64,000 nt of DNA from Insolitispirillum peregrinum (GTDB lineage: Bacteria; Pseudomonadota; Alphaproteobacteria; Rhodospirillales; Rhodospirillaceae): contig NZ_FTOA01000002.1 in NCBI RefSeq assembly GCF_900156605.1, forward strand, positions 186,001-250,000, written 5' to 3'. How positions within the stretch are numbered: position 1 is the first letter of the stretch; each line of letters begins with the position of its first letter. This document shows, piece after piece, positions 1 through 8,718 of this stretch. The notes below the pieces were generated by a model. The model had not been told where the DNA came from. It did not search any database and worked only from the letters and a program-made list of their open reading frames with translations. The position numbers and the translations under genes are program-made.

Positions 1-829
1 CCAGCTCGGCGCGGGTGCTGGTGTAGTGTGCCAGCGTCGGGCGGGTCAGGAACAGCGAGCCCTTTTGCGACAGGGTGATCGGCGACACCGGCGGCACCGG
101 CCCCGAGGCATTGCCATAGGTGCACATCATCCCGCGCAGGCGCAGGCAGTCGAGGCTGTCTTCGAACACCGCCTTGCCAACGCCATCATAGACAACCGCC
201 ACCCCGACGCCGTTGGTGATCTCCTTCACCCGTTCCTTGAAGTTTTCGCGGGTGTAGACAATGGTGTGGTGGCAGCCGCTCTGGCGGGCGAGTTCGGCTT
301 TTTCGTCGCTGCCAACAGTGCCGATGACAGTGGCCCCCAGGGCCTTCAGCCACTGGCAGGCAATCTCTCCGACACCACCGGCGGCGGCATGGAACAGCAC
401 CACATCGCCGGGCTGCACCGGGTACAGGCGACGGATCAGGTACTGGGCAGTCATCCCGCGCAGCATCATCCCGGCGGCAATGTCATCGGCCAGCGTGTCC
501 GGCATCCTGATCAGGACAGCGGCGGGCATCACCCGTTCGGTGGCATAGCTGCCCGCCGGGCCGGTGCCATAGCAGACACGATCCCCGACCGCAAAGCCGG
601 TAACTCCTTCGCCAACCGCTTCGACCACTCCGGCCCCGGCAAAGCCCAGCCCGTGCGGCAGGTGCGGCAACGAATACAGGCCGCTGCGCAGATAGGTATC
701 AATGAAATTGACGCCAATGGCGGTGTGGCGCAGGCGGACCTCGCCGGGGCCGGGCAGGCCGGGGTCGATCTGTTCGACCCGCAACACCTCGGGACCTCCG
801 GTCTGGTGAATACGAACAACAGTGCTCAT
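1..829 (-). CDS. NADPH:quinone oxidoreductase (MDR family), 3' part beyond window
   Basis: The reverse strand encodes a zinc-independent medium-chain dehydrogenase/reductase of the quinone oxidoreductase type, expected to reduce quinones with NADPH in the cytoplasm. The N-terminus reads MSTVVRIHQTGGPEVLR, followed by the family's GroES-like half (HTAIGVNFIDTYLRSGLY) and the nucleotide-binding glycine motif HAAAGGVGEIACQWLK. The ATG at 829 is preceded by a GGAGGT ribosome binding site. About 276 codons are visible of a usual 320-330, so only the C-terminus is missing. It is followed by no gene within the window; the alkyltransferase gene lies upstream on the same strand with a gap of 32 bases, so the two may be co-transcribed. 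The family is clear, the exact substrate is not. Confidence 0.85.
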   Translation of the reverse strand, partial: MSTVVRIHQTGGPEVLRVEQIDPGLPGPGEVRLRHTAIGVNFIDTYLRSGLYSLPHLPHGLGFAGAGVVEAVGEGVTGFAVGDRVCYGTGPAGSYATERVMPAAVLIRMPDTLADDIAAGMMLRGMTAQYLIRRLYPVQPGDVVLFHAAAGGVGEIACQWLKALGATVIGTVGSDEKAELARQSGCHHTIVYTRENFKERVKEITNGVGVAVVYDGVGKAVFEDSLDCLRLRGMMCTYGNASGPVPPVSPITLSQKGSLFLTRPTLAHYTSTRAEL

Positions 830-861
830 CGGGACCTCCATGGAATCCGGGGGAGTGGGGT

Positions 862-1320
862 TTATTCGCTGCGTTCCAGCCGCAGCAACTGGCGCTTGGT
901 ATCGAGGTCGTCAAACCCTTCCGGGCCGCTGTAATGGCCCATGCCGCCATGGGCATGGCCCAGCACGCGATGGCAGGGGATGATCAGCGGAATGGGATTG
1001 TTGGCGCAAGCCCCACCGATGGCGCGCGGCGAGGTGCCGATCTGCTGCGCCAGCTCGCCATAGGTGAGGGTGGAGCCATAGGGAATGTCCCGCATTGCGG
1101 CCCACACCTTTTGCCGGAACGCGGTGCCGGGCGGGGCCAGTGGCAGATCAAAGGCCTTCAGGTCGCCATCGAAATAGGCGTTCAACTGGTCGCGGGCTTC
1201 GATCAGCAGCGGCGTTTCTTCGCTGAGCATCCCCCATCCCCAATCGACGCTGATCAGGGCGCCATCCTCTTCGGTCAGGGTCAGGTCTCCGACGGGGCTG
1301 TGCAGGCAAAGTTGCGGCAT
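862..1320 (-). CDS. ogt: Methylated-DNA-[protein]-cysteine S-methyltransferase
   Basis: This 152-residue protein is a suicide DNA repair enzyme that moves the alkyl group of O6-alkylguanine onto its own cysteine. The active-site motif PCHRV is visible near residue 117, preceded by the helix-turn-helix region (YGSTLTYGELAQQIGTSPRAIGGACANN). The frame stays open upstream to 1479, but the ATG at 1320 is chosen because AAAGGA stands at the right distance and the protein then starts at the family's usual place (MPQLCLHSPVGDLTL). Length fits Ogt rather than the longer Ada. It lies upstream of the quinone oxidoreductase gene on the same strand. Confidence 0.9.
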   Translation of the reverse strand: MPQLCLHSPVGDLTLTEEDGALISVDWGWGMLSEETPLLIEARDQLNAYFDGDLKAFDLPLAPPGTAFRQKVWAAMRDIPYGSTLTYGELAQQIGTSPRAIGGACANNPIPLIIPCHRVLGHAHGGMGHYSGPEGFDDLDTKRQLLRLERSE

Positions 1321-1491
1321 GGGATGGTCCTTTGGCCAGAGGCAGACGGTTATGTCGGTCACTGTGCCCGCCATGGCAAGGGGTCGCAAGAGGGGAGAGC
1401 GGTATTGTGTTGATTGCACCGGACGGGGCGCTGCCGTACCCTGTAAAGACGAGAGAGGCGTTTCTGCTAAAAGATGCAAAGGGAACGGGGA

Positions 1492-1752
1492 ATGAAGATC
1501 AGTATTGATGTTGACTGCACACCCGAAGAAGCCCGCACGTTTCTGGGCCTGCCGGATGTCAAGCCGATGCAGGACGCGATGATGATGGAAATCCAGAATC
1601 GCATGATGGCCAACCTGCAGGCGATGGAGCCGGAAACCCTGTTCAAGACCTGGCTGCCCGCGCAGGTGCAGGGGCTGGAGCAGATGCAGAAATTCTTCTG
1701 GTCCCAGTTTGCCAAAGGGGCATCGGCGGCCAGCGGCGGGCAGGGCAAATAG
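1492..1752 (+). CDS. DUF6489-like small conserved protein
   Basis: A short acidic, methionine-rich protein of 86 residues beginning MKISIDVDCTPEEARTFLGL. This N-terminus matches my recollection of the alphaproteobacterial DUF6489 family; no function is known. The ATG at 1492 has a GGGG-type ribosome binding site and fits the family start better than the ATG at 1474. No signal peptide or membrane segment is seen; the second half (WLPAQVQGLEQMQKFFWSQF) looks amphipathic helical. A parS site follows 18 bases after the stop codon. Confidence 0.7.
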   Translation: MKISIDVDCTPEEARTFLGLPDVKPMQDAMMMEIQNRMMANLQAMEPETLFKTWLPAQVQGLEQMQKFFWSQFAKGASAASGGQGK

Positions 1753-1770
1753 CGGCTCTGGCCGTGGCGA

Positions 1771-1786
1771 TGTTCCACGTGAAACA
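1771..1786. promoter_or_regulatory. parS site 1 (ParB-binding centromere site)
   Basis: TGTTCCACGTGAAACA matches the bacterial parS consensus TGTTnCACGTGAAACA. The palindromic core CACGTG is intact. It lies in the gap between the DUF6489-like gene and the ferredoxin gene, about 5.4 kb from parB. Confidence 0.88.
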
Positions 1787-1941
1787 AAAGCTCCTCCGCG
1801 ATACGGGGGGTGTTGCGCCTGTTATGGCCGCTCTGTCCTGTGCAGGCGGATGCATTGCCGGTGGCTTTGCGGTATATCATGGCGGCTTTGTCTGGAACGG
1901 CTGACGCTGCTCCCCCCAATGACGCACAACAGGAGTCCGCA

Positions 1942-2319
1942 ATGGACACGGCGCAACAGCATTATTTCTCCCTGCACGGCTTTTTGTGTACCAACCGTCG
2001 CCCCGACGACCATTCACGCGGCTCGTGTGCCGCCCGTGGGTCGGAGCAGTTGATGGACTACATCAAGGAACGCACCAAGGCGCTGGGCCTGACCCCGGCC
2101 AAGGGCGTGCGCCTGCAAAAGTCCGGCTGCCTTGAACGCTGTGAACTGGGTCCGGTGATGGTGATCTATCCCGAAGGCGTGTGGTACGCGGTGCGCACCC
2201 CGGCAGACATCGACGAAATTCTGGCGGTGCATGTGCAGGGCGGTGGCCGGGTCGAGCGACTGATGCTTGATCGCAAGGAACGCCAGCGTCAGCAGATCAT
2301 TGACCGGATTCCGGATTGA
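1942..2319 (+). CDS. (2Fe-2S) ferredoxin, thioredoxin-like type
   Basis: A 125-residue cytoplasmic protein with the cysteine spacing of thioredoxin-like [2Fe-2S] ferredoxins: FLCTNRRPDDHSRGSC near the N-terminus and CLERCELGP in the middle, followed by a typical strand segment VMVIYPEGVWY. The open frame extends upstream to 1810, but the ATG at 1942 has an AGGAG ribosome binding site and gives the normal protein length. The redox partner is not evident. The stop codon is directly followed by mnmE, so the two are probably co-transcribed. The charged tail (LMLDRKERQRQQIIDRIPD) is poorly conserved in such proteins. Confidence 0.85.
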   Translation: MDTAQQHYFSLHGFLCTNRRPDDHSRGSCAARGSEQLMDYIKERTKALGLTPAKGVRLQKSGCLERCELGPVMVIYPEGVWYAVRTPADIDEILAVHVQGGGRVERLMLDRKERQRQQIIDRIPD

Positions 2320-2321
2320 CC

Positions 2322-3677
2322 ATGATGCAGTACAGCCGGAATACGATTGTTGCCCTGGCCAGTGCGGCCGGGCGCGGTGGCGTGGCGGTCCTGCGTCTGT
2401 CCGGGGCCGGGGCGGCAGCGGCTCTGGAGAAGATCACTGGCAAATCCTGCCCCGCGCCGCGCTATGCGGCGCGGCGGCGTTTTTATCATCCGCAGGATGG
2501 TGGCTTGCTCGATGACGGGCTGGTGCTGTGGTTCCCCGGCCCGGCTTCGTTCACTGGCGAAGATGTGGTGGAGCTGCATTGCCATGGCGGGCGGGCGGTG
2601 ACCGACAGCCTGCTGGCGGCACTGTGTGCCTGTGACGACGTGCGCCCGGCGGACGCCGGAGAGTTTTCACGGCGGGCGTTTCACAACGGCAAACTCGATC
2701 TGACCCAGGCCGAGGCGATTGCCGATCTGGTCGATGCCGAGACGCTGGCCCAGCAGCGGCAGGCCCTGCGGCAGATGGATGGCGCTCTGGCCCGGCTGTA
2801 CGACGGTTGGCGACATGATCTGATCCGCTCGCTGGCCCATCTGGAAGCCTACATTGATTTCCCCGACGAAGACCTGCCCGCCGAAGTGGATGAAGGTGCC
2901 CGTGCTGGCATCCGCTCGTTGTTGCAGGCGATGCGCGGCCATCTGGCCGATGGTCACCGCGGCGAGCGGCTGCGTGATGGTTTGGCGGTGGCGGTGATCG
3001 GTCCCCCCAATGCGGGCAAGTCGAGCCTGACCAACAGCCTCGCCCGCCGCGAAGCTGCGATTGTGTCGGCAACGGCGGGCACCACCCGCGATGTGGTCGA
3101 GGTCCATCTGGACCTTGGTGGCTATCCGGTGATCCTCGCCGACACGGCGGGCCTGCGCGAAGGCTCGGACCCGATCGAGGCCGAGGGCATCCGCCGGGCG
3201 CGGGCGCGCGCCGAAACGGCCGACCTGAAGATTGCCGTCTTTGATGGTGCAAGCTGGCCCGCGCTGGATACCCATACGGTCAATCTGGTTGACGACTCGA
3301 CGGTGGTCGTGATCAACAAGGGAGACTGTCTGCCTGCTGATCAACATCAGACCTGCCCGACCGTTGCCGGTCGTCCGGCACAGGTCATTTCGGTGCACAG
3401 CGGGCAGGGGATGGATGCCTTCCTGTCGGCCCTGACTGCCGAAGTGCAAACCCGCCTTGAGGGGCAGGGGAGTGCTCCGGCCCTGACCCGCGCCCGCCAT
3501 CGCAGTGCGCTGGAGGACTGTGCCGACTGTCTGTCCCGCTCGTTGCAGGCTCCGGCGCTGGAGCTGATGGCCGAAGACCTCCGTCTGGCCACCCGCGCGC
3601 TGGGGCGGATCACCGGACGTGTTGATGTGGAAGATTTGCTGGATGTGATCTTCCGCGATTTTTGTATCGGAAAGTAA
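2322..3677 (+). CDS. mnmE: tRNA uridine-5-carboxymethylaminomethyl modification GTPase MnmE
   Basis: MnmE works with MnmG to install the cmnm5 group on the wobble uridine of several tRNAs. The 451-residue protein shows an N-terminal tetrahydrofolate-binding domain (IVALASAAGRGGVAVLRLSG), a helical domain, an inserted G domain with P-loop GPPNAGKSS, switch motif DTAGLRE and NKGD, and the C-terminal FCIGK whose cysteine is conserved. ATG codons at 2322 and 2325 are both possible; a TTG at 2316 would overlap the ferredoxin stop. mnmG follows after 6 bases, so they form one transcription unit. Confidence 0.97.
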   Translation: MMQYSRNTIVALASAAGRGGVAVLRLSGAGAAAALEKITGKSCPAPRYAARRRFYHPQDGGLLDDGLVLWFPGPASFTGEDVVELHCHGGRAVTDSLLAALCACDDVRPADAGEFSRRAFHNGKLDLTQAEAIADLVDAETLAQQRQALRQMDGALARLYDGWRHDLIRSLAHLEAYIDFPDEDLPAEVDEGARAGIRSLLQAMRGHLADGHRGERLRDGLAVAVIGPPNAGKSSLTNSLARREAAIVSATAGTTRDVVEVHLDLGGYPVILADTAGLREGSDPIEAEGIRRARARAETADLKIAVFDGASWPALDTHTVNLVDDSTVVVINKGDCLPADQHQTCPTVAGRPAQVISVHSGQGMDAFLSALTAEVQTRLEGQGSAPALTRARHRSALEDCADCLSRSLQAPALELMAEDLRLATRALGRITGRVDVEDLLDVIFRDFCIGK

Positions 3678-3683
3678 AAGACC

Positions 3684-5555
3684 ATGGACCACGAAACCTG
3701 GGATGTCATCGTCGTTGGCGGCGGACATGCTGGCACCGAAGCCGCTGCTGCTGCGGCCCGCATGGGGGCGAAGACCCTGCTGCTGACCCACAAGCCGGAA
3801 ACGGTGGGCGAGATGTCCTGCAACCCGGCTATCGGTGGTCTCGCCAAAGGCCATCTGGTGCGCGAAATCGACGCGCTGGACGGCATCATGGGGCGGGCCA
3901 TTGATCAGGGCGGCATCCAGTTTCGCGTCCTGAACCAGTCCAAAGGGCCCGCCGTGCAAGGCCCGCGCGCGCAGGCCGACCGCAAGCTGTACCGGCAGGC
4001 GGTGCAGCGGCTGCTGGCCGAAACCGCCAACCTGACCATTCAGGCTGGTGGGGCGGTCCAGTTGATTCTGGACGAGGACAATGCCTGTCAGGGGGTGATC
4101 ACCGACGACGGTCGCCGCCTGCTGGCCGGGGCGGTGGTGCTGACCACCGGCACCTTCCTCAACGGCCTGATTCACCTTGGCGAAGAGATCTGGCCCGCTG
4201 GCCGCATCGACGAAGCCCCCGCCTTGCACCTGTCGGACAGTCTGGCGCAGATCGGGCTGGCGCTGGGTCGCCTGAAGACCGGCACCCCGGCTCGCCTTGA
4301 TGGCCGCACCATCGCCTGGCAGACGCTGGAGATGCAGGAGGGCGACACCCCGCCCAAGCCGTTCTCCTTCCTGACCGACCGCATCACCACCCCGCAGGTG
4401 GCCTGCGGCATCACCTGGACCACCCCGGAAACCCACGCCATCATTCAGGCCAACCTGCATCGCGCCCCGATGTATTCCGGCCAGATCCAGAGCGTCGGGC
4501 CGCGCTATTGCCCGTCGATCGAAGACAAGGTGGTGCGCTTTGCCGGGCGTGACCGCCACCAGATTTTCCTCGAGCCGGAAGGGCTGGACGATCACACCGT
4601 CTATCCGAACGGTATCTCGACCAGCCTGCCGCGCGAGGTGCAACAGGCGCTGATCCACTCCATTCCGGGGCTGGAAACGGTGCACATCATCCGCCCCGGC
4701 TATGCCATCGAATATGATTTCGTTGACCCGCGGGAACTGCGGCCGACGCTGGAGACCCGCAAGGGTGCCCGCCTGTTCCTCGCCGGGCAGATCAATGGCA
4801 CCACCGGCTATGAAGAGGCCGGGGCACAAGGTCTGATCGCCGGGATCAATGCCGCCCTGAAGGCCAGCGGCAGCGAGCGGACCTTTGTGCCGGATCGCGC
4901 CGACGGCTATATCGGGGTGATGATTGACGATCTGGTGACGCTGGGTACGCAGGAACCGTACCGGATGTTTACCAGCCGCGCTGAATACCGCCTGCTGCTG
5001 CGGGCTGATAATGCCGACCTGCGGCTGACGGCGATGGGGATTGATATTGGCTGTGTGGGTCCGGTTCGTGCCGCCGCCTATACCGCCAAGGCGGCGGCGC
5101 TGGTGGCAACGCGCACGGAGATGGAGGGCCTGACCGCCACCCCGCGCGAGCTGGCGGCGCACGGCATCGCCATTAATCAGGACGGGGTGCGGCGATCGGC
5201 CTTTACCCTGTTCAGCTATCAGGAGGTCAACTGGGACACCCTGCGCCGCCTGTGGCCGGAGTCCTTCGCCGGGCTGCGCGATGACGTCGCCGAGCAACTG
5301 GAGATCGAAGGCCGCTATGCCGGATATCTGCAGCGGCAACTGGCTGATGTGGCCGCCTTCCGCCGCGACGAGACACTGGCGATCCCCGATGATCTCGACT
5401 ATGCCGAGGTTGGCAGCCTGTCGTCGGAAATGCGCTTGAAGCTGACCCAGCACCGACCGGCGACTCTGGGGGCGGCAGCGCGCATTCCGGGGGTGACTCC
5501 GGCGGCGTTGACTGCTCTGCTGGGGCATGTGCGAAAGAAACAGTCGGCGGCCTGA
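3684..5555 (+). CDS. mnmG: tRNA uridine-5-carboxymethylaminomethyl modification enzyme MnmG (GidA)
   Basis: This FAD protein is the partner of MnmE in wobble-uridine modification. Its 623 residues match the usual length. The dinucleotide motif [19 protein letters not shown] lies at residues 8-26, followed by [23 protein letters not shown] and, later, [16 protein letters not shown]-like sequence (here [16 protein letters not shown]), all hallmarks of GidA. The C-terminal helical domain ends in [11 protein letters not shown]. It is followed by a strong terminator at 5582, so the ferredoxin-mnmE-mnmG unit probably ends here. Confidence 0.97.
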   Translation: MDHETWDVIVVGGGHAGTEAAAAAARMGAKTLLLTHKPETVGEMSCNPAIGGLAKGHLVREIDALDGIMGRAIDQGGIQFRVLNQSKGPAVQGPRAQADRKLYRQAVQRLLAETANLTIQAGGAVQLILDEDNACQGVITDDGRRLLAGAVVLTTGTFLNGLIHLGEEIWPAGRIDEAPALHLSDSLAQIGLALGRLKTGTPARLDGRTIAWQTLEMQEGDTPPKPFSFLTDRITTPQVACGITWTTPETHAIIQANLHRAPMYSGQIQSVGPRYCPSIEDKVVRFAGRDRHQIFLEPEGLDDHTVYPNGISTSLPREVQQALIHSIPGLETVHIIRPGYAIEYDFVDPRELRPTLETRKGARLFLAGQINGTTGYEEAGAQGLIAGINAALKASGSERTFVPDRADGYIGVMIDDLVTLGTQEPYRMFTSRAEYRLLLRADNADLRLTAMGIDIGCVGPVRAAAYTAKAAALVATRTEMEGLTATPRELAAHGIAINQDGVRRSAFTLFSYQEVNWDTLRRLWPESFAGLRDDVAEQLEIEGRYAGYLQRQLADVAAFRRDETLAIPDDLDYAEVGSLSSEMRLKLTQHRPATLGAAARIPGVTPAALTALLGHVRKKQSAA

Positions 5556-5581
5556 TCGCTGTCCCCGGACCTGATAACGAT

Positions 5582-5617
5582 AAAAAAGCGCGCTCTGGCA
5601 ACAGAGCGCGCTTTTTT
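5582..5617 (+). terminator. Rho-independent terminator after mnmG
   Basis: A perfect 15-bp stem with a GGCAAC loop; the arms are AAAAAAGCGCGCTCT and its complement, ending in a run of six T. Because of the A and T runs it can work in both directions. Confidence 0.93.
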
Positions 5618-5725
5618 CGTGCCTGTGACAGCCTGTTTCATCGCCGGTGTTCCCGGCAACCCTTGGCGGGGGTGCTGCGAGACTGTATAAATTCGGACAG
5701 TATAGCTTTGTGAAGCCCCCTTTTG

Positions 5726-5741
5726 TGTTTCACGTGAAACA
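5726..5741. promoter_or_regulatory. parS site 2 (perfect palindrome)
   Basis: TGTTTCACGTGAAACA is the perfect parS palindrome. It lies 9 bases before the rsmG start codon and abuts the ribosome binding site AGGAAA, about 1.4 kb upstream of parB. ParB loading here would be expected to cover the rsmG-parA-parB promoter region. Confidence 0.95.
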
Positions 5742-5750
5742 GGAAACAGC

Positions 5751-6383
5751 GTGTCAAGTCCCCTTTCGCCGGAACAGTTCCAGGCTCTTACTGGTGTTTC
5801 ACATGAAACACTGACCCGGTTTCATGCCTATGCCGACCTGCTGGGCAAATGGCAGGCGCGGATCAATCTGGTGGGGAAGTCGACCCTGCCGGATCTGTGG
5901 CGGCGGCATTTTCTGGACTCGGCGCAGGTGTTCAACACGCTGCCCGCCCAGACCTCGGTGGTGCTGGATCTCGGCTCGGGCGGCGGCTTTCCGGGACTGG
6001 TGCTGGCGATCATGGGCGTGCCGATGGTCCATCTGGCGGAATCCGATCAGCGCAAGTGCGCCTTCCTGCGCGAAGCGGCCCGTGTGGCCGGGGTGATTGA
6101 CCGGGTACAGGTCCATGCCAAACGCATCGAAAGCATCCCGCCGTTTCCGGTTGATGTGGTGTCGGCGCGGGCGCTGGCCCCGATTGCCCAGTTGCTGGAC
6201 TATGCCGAACCGTTCCTGACGCCCGCCACCCATTGCCTGTTCCTGAAAGGCCAGACGGCTGAACAGGAACTGGCCGAGGCCAGCCGAGGCTGGTCGTTTG
6301 TTGCTCAACGGCATCCGAGCCGCAGTGATGCGGATGCTACCCTGTTTGACCTCCAAGAGGTAAGCCGTCATGACCCAGCGTAA
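5751..6383 (+). CDS. rsmG: 16S rRNA (guanine-N7) methyltransferase RsmG
   Basis: RsmG methylates G527 of 16S rRNA using S-adenosylmethionine. The 210-residue protein has the SAM-binding motif LDLGSGGGFPGLVLA near residues 70-84. It starts with GTG at 5751, supported by AGGAAA. The stop overlaps the start of parA by 14 bases, consistent with the conserved rsmG-parA-parB operon near the origin in many bacteria. Oddly, codons 16-20 carry a one-mismatch parS sequence within the peptide GVSHET. Confidence 0.96.
   Translation: MSSPLSPEQFQALTGVSHETLTRFHAYADLLGKWQARINLVGKSTLPDLWRRHFLDSAQVFNTLPAQTSVVLDLGSGGGFPGLVLAIMGVPMVHLAESDQRKCAFLREAARVAGVIDRVQVHAKRIESIPPFPVDVVSARALAPIAQLLDYAEPFLTPATHCLFLKGQTAEQELAEASRGWSFVAQRHPSRSDADATLFDLQEVSRHDPA
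5795..5810. promoter_or_regulatory. parS-like site 3, inside rsmG
   Basis: TGTTTCACATGAAACA differs from parS by one base in the centre (CACATG for CACGTG). It lies 53 bases after parS site 2. The close spacing to a perfect site makes function plausible, but the central G of CACGTG is normally well conserved. Confidence 0.55.
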
Positions 6384-7167
6384 CGCCAAGGGGCCAAAGA
6401 TTCTGGCCATCGCCAACCAAAAGGGCGGCGTCGGCAAGACCACCACCGCCATCAATCTGGCCACCGCCATGGCGGCGGTCAAAAAGAAGGTGCTGGTGAT
6501 CGATATGGACCCGCAGGGGAACGCCTCGACCGGTCTGGGGATCGACCAGAGCCAGCGCACCGTTTCGACCTACGAAGTCCTGATGGGCGAGGCGAAGTTG
6601 GCGCAGGCCATTTGTCCGTCCAGTGTTCCCGACCTGTCGGTGGTGCCCTCTGGCGTCGATCTGGCCGGGGCCGAGCTGGAACTGGTGGAGATGAGCAACC
6701 GCGAGTTCCGCTTGCAACAGGCGCTGGCCGAAGGACTCGACCGCTTTGATTACGTCCTGATCGACTGCCCGCCAGCGCTGGGTTTGCTGACCCTGAACGC
6801 GCTGGTGGCGGCAGATGAAGTGGTGGTTCCGCTGCAATGCGAGTTCTTTGCGCTGGAAGGCATCTCGCATCTGGTCAAAACCATCGAGCGTGTTAAGGGT
6901 GCCTTAAACCCGCGTCTGGATATTCAGGGGATCGTGTTGACCATGTTCGACCGGCGGAACAACCTGTCGACGATGGTTGAGAATGACGTGCGCGCCTATT
7001 TCGGGGCCAAGGTTTACAAGACGGTGATCCCGCGCAACGTGCGCGTTTCCGAAGCCCCGTCCCATGGCAAGCCGGTCCTGCTGTACGATTTCCGCAGCAC
7101 CGGCGCGCAGGCATACGTTCATCTGGCCGGTGAAGTTCTGCGGCGTGATCGAGAGGTACAGGCATAA
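6370..7167 (+). CDS. parA: Chromosome partitioning ATPase ParA
   Basis: ParA binds nucleoid DNA as an ATP dimer and moves ParB-parS complexes during chromosome segregation. The 265-residue protein has the deviant Walker A motif KGGVGKTT at residues 18-25, the Walker A' region VLVIDMDPQGNAS, and the Walker B region YVLIDCPPALGLLTLNAL. The N-terminus is short, as in chromosomal ParA (Soj) proteins rather than plasmid types. It overlaps rsmG by 14 bases and its stop overlaps the parB start (TAATG), so the three genes are translationally coupled. Confidence 0.97.
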   Translation: MTQRNAKGPKILAIANQKGGVGKTTTAINLATAMAAVKKKVLVIDMDPQGNASTGLGIDQSQRTVSTYEVLMGEAKLAQAICPSSVPDLSVVPSGVDLAGAELELVEMSNREFRLQQALAEGLDRFDYVLIDCPPALGLLTLNALVAADEVVVPLQCEFFALEGISHLVKTIERVKGALNPRLDIQGIVLTMFDRRNNLSTMVENDVRAYFGAKVYKTVIPRNVRVSEAPSHGKPVLLYDFRSTGAQAYVHLAGEVLRRDREVQA

Positions 7168-8666
7168 TGGAAGACAAACGCAAGCGTGGTCTGGGACGGG
7201 GCCTGTCGGCATTGCTGGGGAACACGCCACTGGCCCAACCTGCGGCGTCCAGCAGCAGCAACGAGCCGGTGGTGATCGACCTGAAGGGAACGGTCCAGAT
7301 TCCGGTCACTCACATGCAGTCTGGCCGCTATCAGCCGCGTACCGAATTTGATCAGGATGCGTTGCAGGACCTGGCGGACTCGATCCGGGCCAAGGGCATC
7401 ATCCAGCCGATTCTGGTGCGCCCGCTGCCGGAAGACCCCAGCCGCTACGAAATCATCGCCGGGGAACGGCGCTGGCGTGCGGCCCAGATGGCGCAGCAGC
7501 ATGATGTTCCGGTACTGGTGCGTGACTTCACTGATCAGGAAGCCGCTGAAGTCGCCCTGATTGAAAACCTGCAACGGCGTGACCTGTCGCCGCTGGAAGA
7601 AGCCGAAGGCTATCGCCGCCTGATCGACGACTTCTCGCGCACCCAGGACGATCTGGCGCAGGCGCTGGGCAAAAGCCGCTCGCACGTTGCCAACATGATC
7701 CGCCTGCTGGCCTTGCCCGAGCAGGTCAAGCATTACATGCGCGACGGCCGCCTGACCGCAGGCCATGCCCGCGCCCTGCTGAATGCCGAAGACCCGGTGG
7801 TGCTGGCCCAGCAGGTGGTCTCCAAGGGCCTGAACGTCCGCCAGACGGAAAAGCTGGCCACCGACAAGGGTGGGGTCAAGGCGCGCAAGCCCAAGTTCGA
7901 GCGCGAAAAGGATGCCGATACGCTGGCATTGGAGCGCGATCTGGCGCGGGTGCTGGGGCTGAAGGTCGAGGTCGAATTCCTTGGGCGTGGCGGTCAGGTG
8001 GTGATCCATTACGACACCCTCGACCAACTGGACGACATTCTTTATCGCCTGAACAACCCGTCGGAACGCCACCGCTCGGGGACGCCGATGCCGGATGCGC
8101 GCGGCTTTGATGACTTCGAAGCCGACAACGCCGCCTTTGCCGCCTCGTTTGGCCGCACCGCTCCGACCACCGAAGAGGGCGATGAGGAGAGTCTGGAGGA
8201 ATCCGTCGATGCCTGGCAGGCCGAGCTGGCCGCCGAGACCGAACGGGAAGCCGCCGAACGACTGGCGCCGCTGGACGACGAGTTGTCCGATGAGGACGAT
8301 CTCGATGTTGCCGCCCTGCTCGATCAGGACAGCGTCGAGATGATCGACGACAGCGCGCCGCAGGCAGATGATGCCGAACAGGCTGAGGCTCCGGTGGTGG
8401 ATGCCCAGTCGGTTCTGAGTGCCCTGCGAGCCGCCGTCGATGGTGACAATCCGCTGGCCGCTCTGGCCCGGATGGGGGCCTTCAGCGGTGATCCGGCGGC
8501 AGACAATGGTGCCGGGGATGATCAGCCCGCAGCCGAAGAGCAACCGGTGGAACAGGCATCGGCGGATGTCTGGGCTGACAGCCTGAAAGGGACCTCGCTG
8601 GGCGATACCAAGGCCAGTGATGACGAGCTGCACGCCTTGTTGTCGCAGATTCGCGCCGGGAAATAA
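7167..8666 (+). CDS. parB: Chromosome partitioning protein ParB with long acidic C-terminal extension
   Basis: ParB is the CTP-dependent clamp that loads at parS. Visible parts are the N-terminal ParA-contact segment GRGLSALLGN (10-19), the CTPase domain with GERRWRA (99-105) and ENLQRRDLSP (133-142), the helix-turn-helix TQDDLAQALGKSRSHVANMIRLL (159-181) and the C-terminal dimerisation segment ending IHYDTLDQLDDILYRL (280-295). Normal chromosomal ParB stops near here at about 290-300 residues. This one continues for about 200 more, rich in Asp, Glu and Ala, with no motif I recognise. The extension is in frame with no sign of a frameshift. Confidence 0.96.
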   Translation: MEDKRKRGLGRGLSALLGNTPLAQPAASSSSNEPVVIDLKGTVQIPVTHMQSGRYQPRTEFDQDALQDLADSIRAKGIIQPILVRPLPEDPSRYEIIAGERRWRAAQMAQQHDVPVLVRDFTDQEAAEVALIENLQRRDLSPLEEAEGYRRLIDDFSRTQDDLAQALGKSRSHVANMIRLLALPEQVKHYMRDGRLTAGHARALLNAEDPVVLAQQVVSKGLNVRQTEKLATDKGGVKARKPKFEREKDADTLALERDLARVLGLKVEVEFLGRGGQVVIHYDTLDQLDDILYRLNNPSERHRSGTPMPDARGFDDFEADNAAFAASFGRTAPTTEEGDEESLEESVDAWQAELAAETEREAAERLAPLDDELSDEDDLDVAALLDQDSVEMIDDSAPQADDAEQAEAPVVDAQSVLSALRAAVDGDNPLAALARMGAFSGDPAADNGAGDDQPAAEEQPVEQASADVWADSLKGTSLGDTKASDDELHALLSQIRAGK

Positions 8667-8669
8667 TCC

Positions 8670-8694
8670 TGTTTCACGACGTGCGTGAAACAGT
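8670..8694. repeat. Inverted repeat after parB made of two separated parS half-sites
   Basis: CTGTTTCACG and CGTGAAACAG flank the 5-base loop ACGTG just behind the parB stop. Each arm contains a parS half-site (TGTTTCAC, GTGAAACA), but they are 7 bases apart instead of adjacent. No T run follows, so it is a poor intrinsic terminator. It may be a variant ParB site, a hairpin protecting the mRNA end, or a degraded parS. Confidence 0.6.
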
Positions 8695-8718
8695 CCTGCG
8701 GGGAGAGAGGCAGAGCAA

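Noticed and set aside
2667-5528. Very long open frame (953 codons) on the reverse strand opposite mnmE and mnmG
   Set aside because: mnmE and mnmG are certain on the forward strand; the opposite frame is a by-product of GC-rich codon use and has no recognisable domain.
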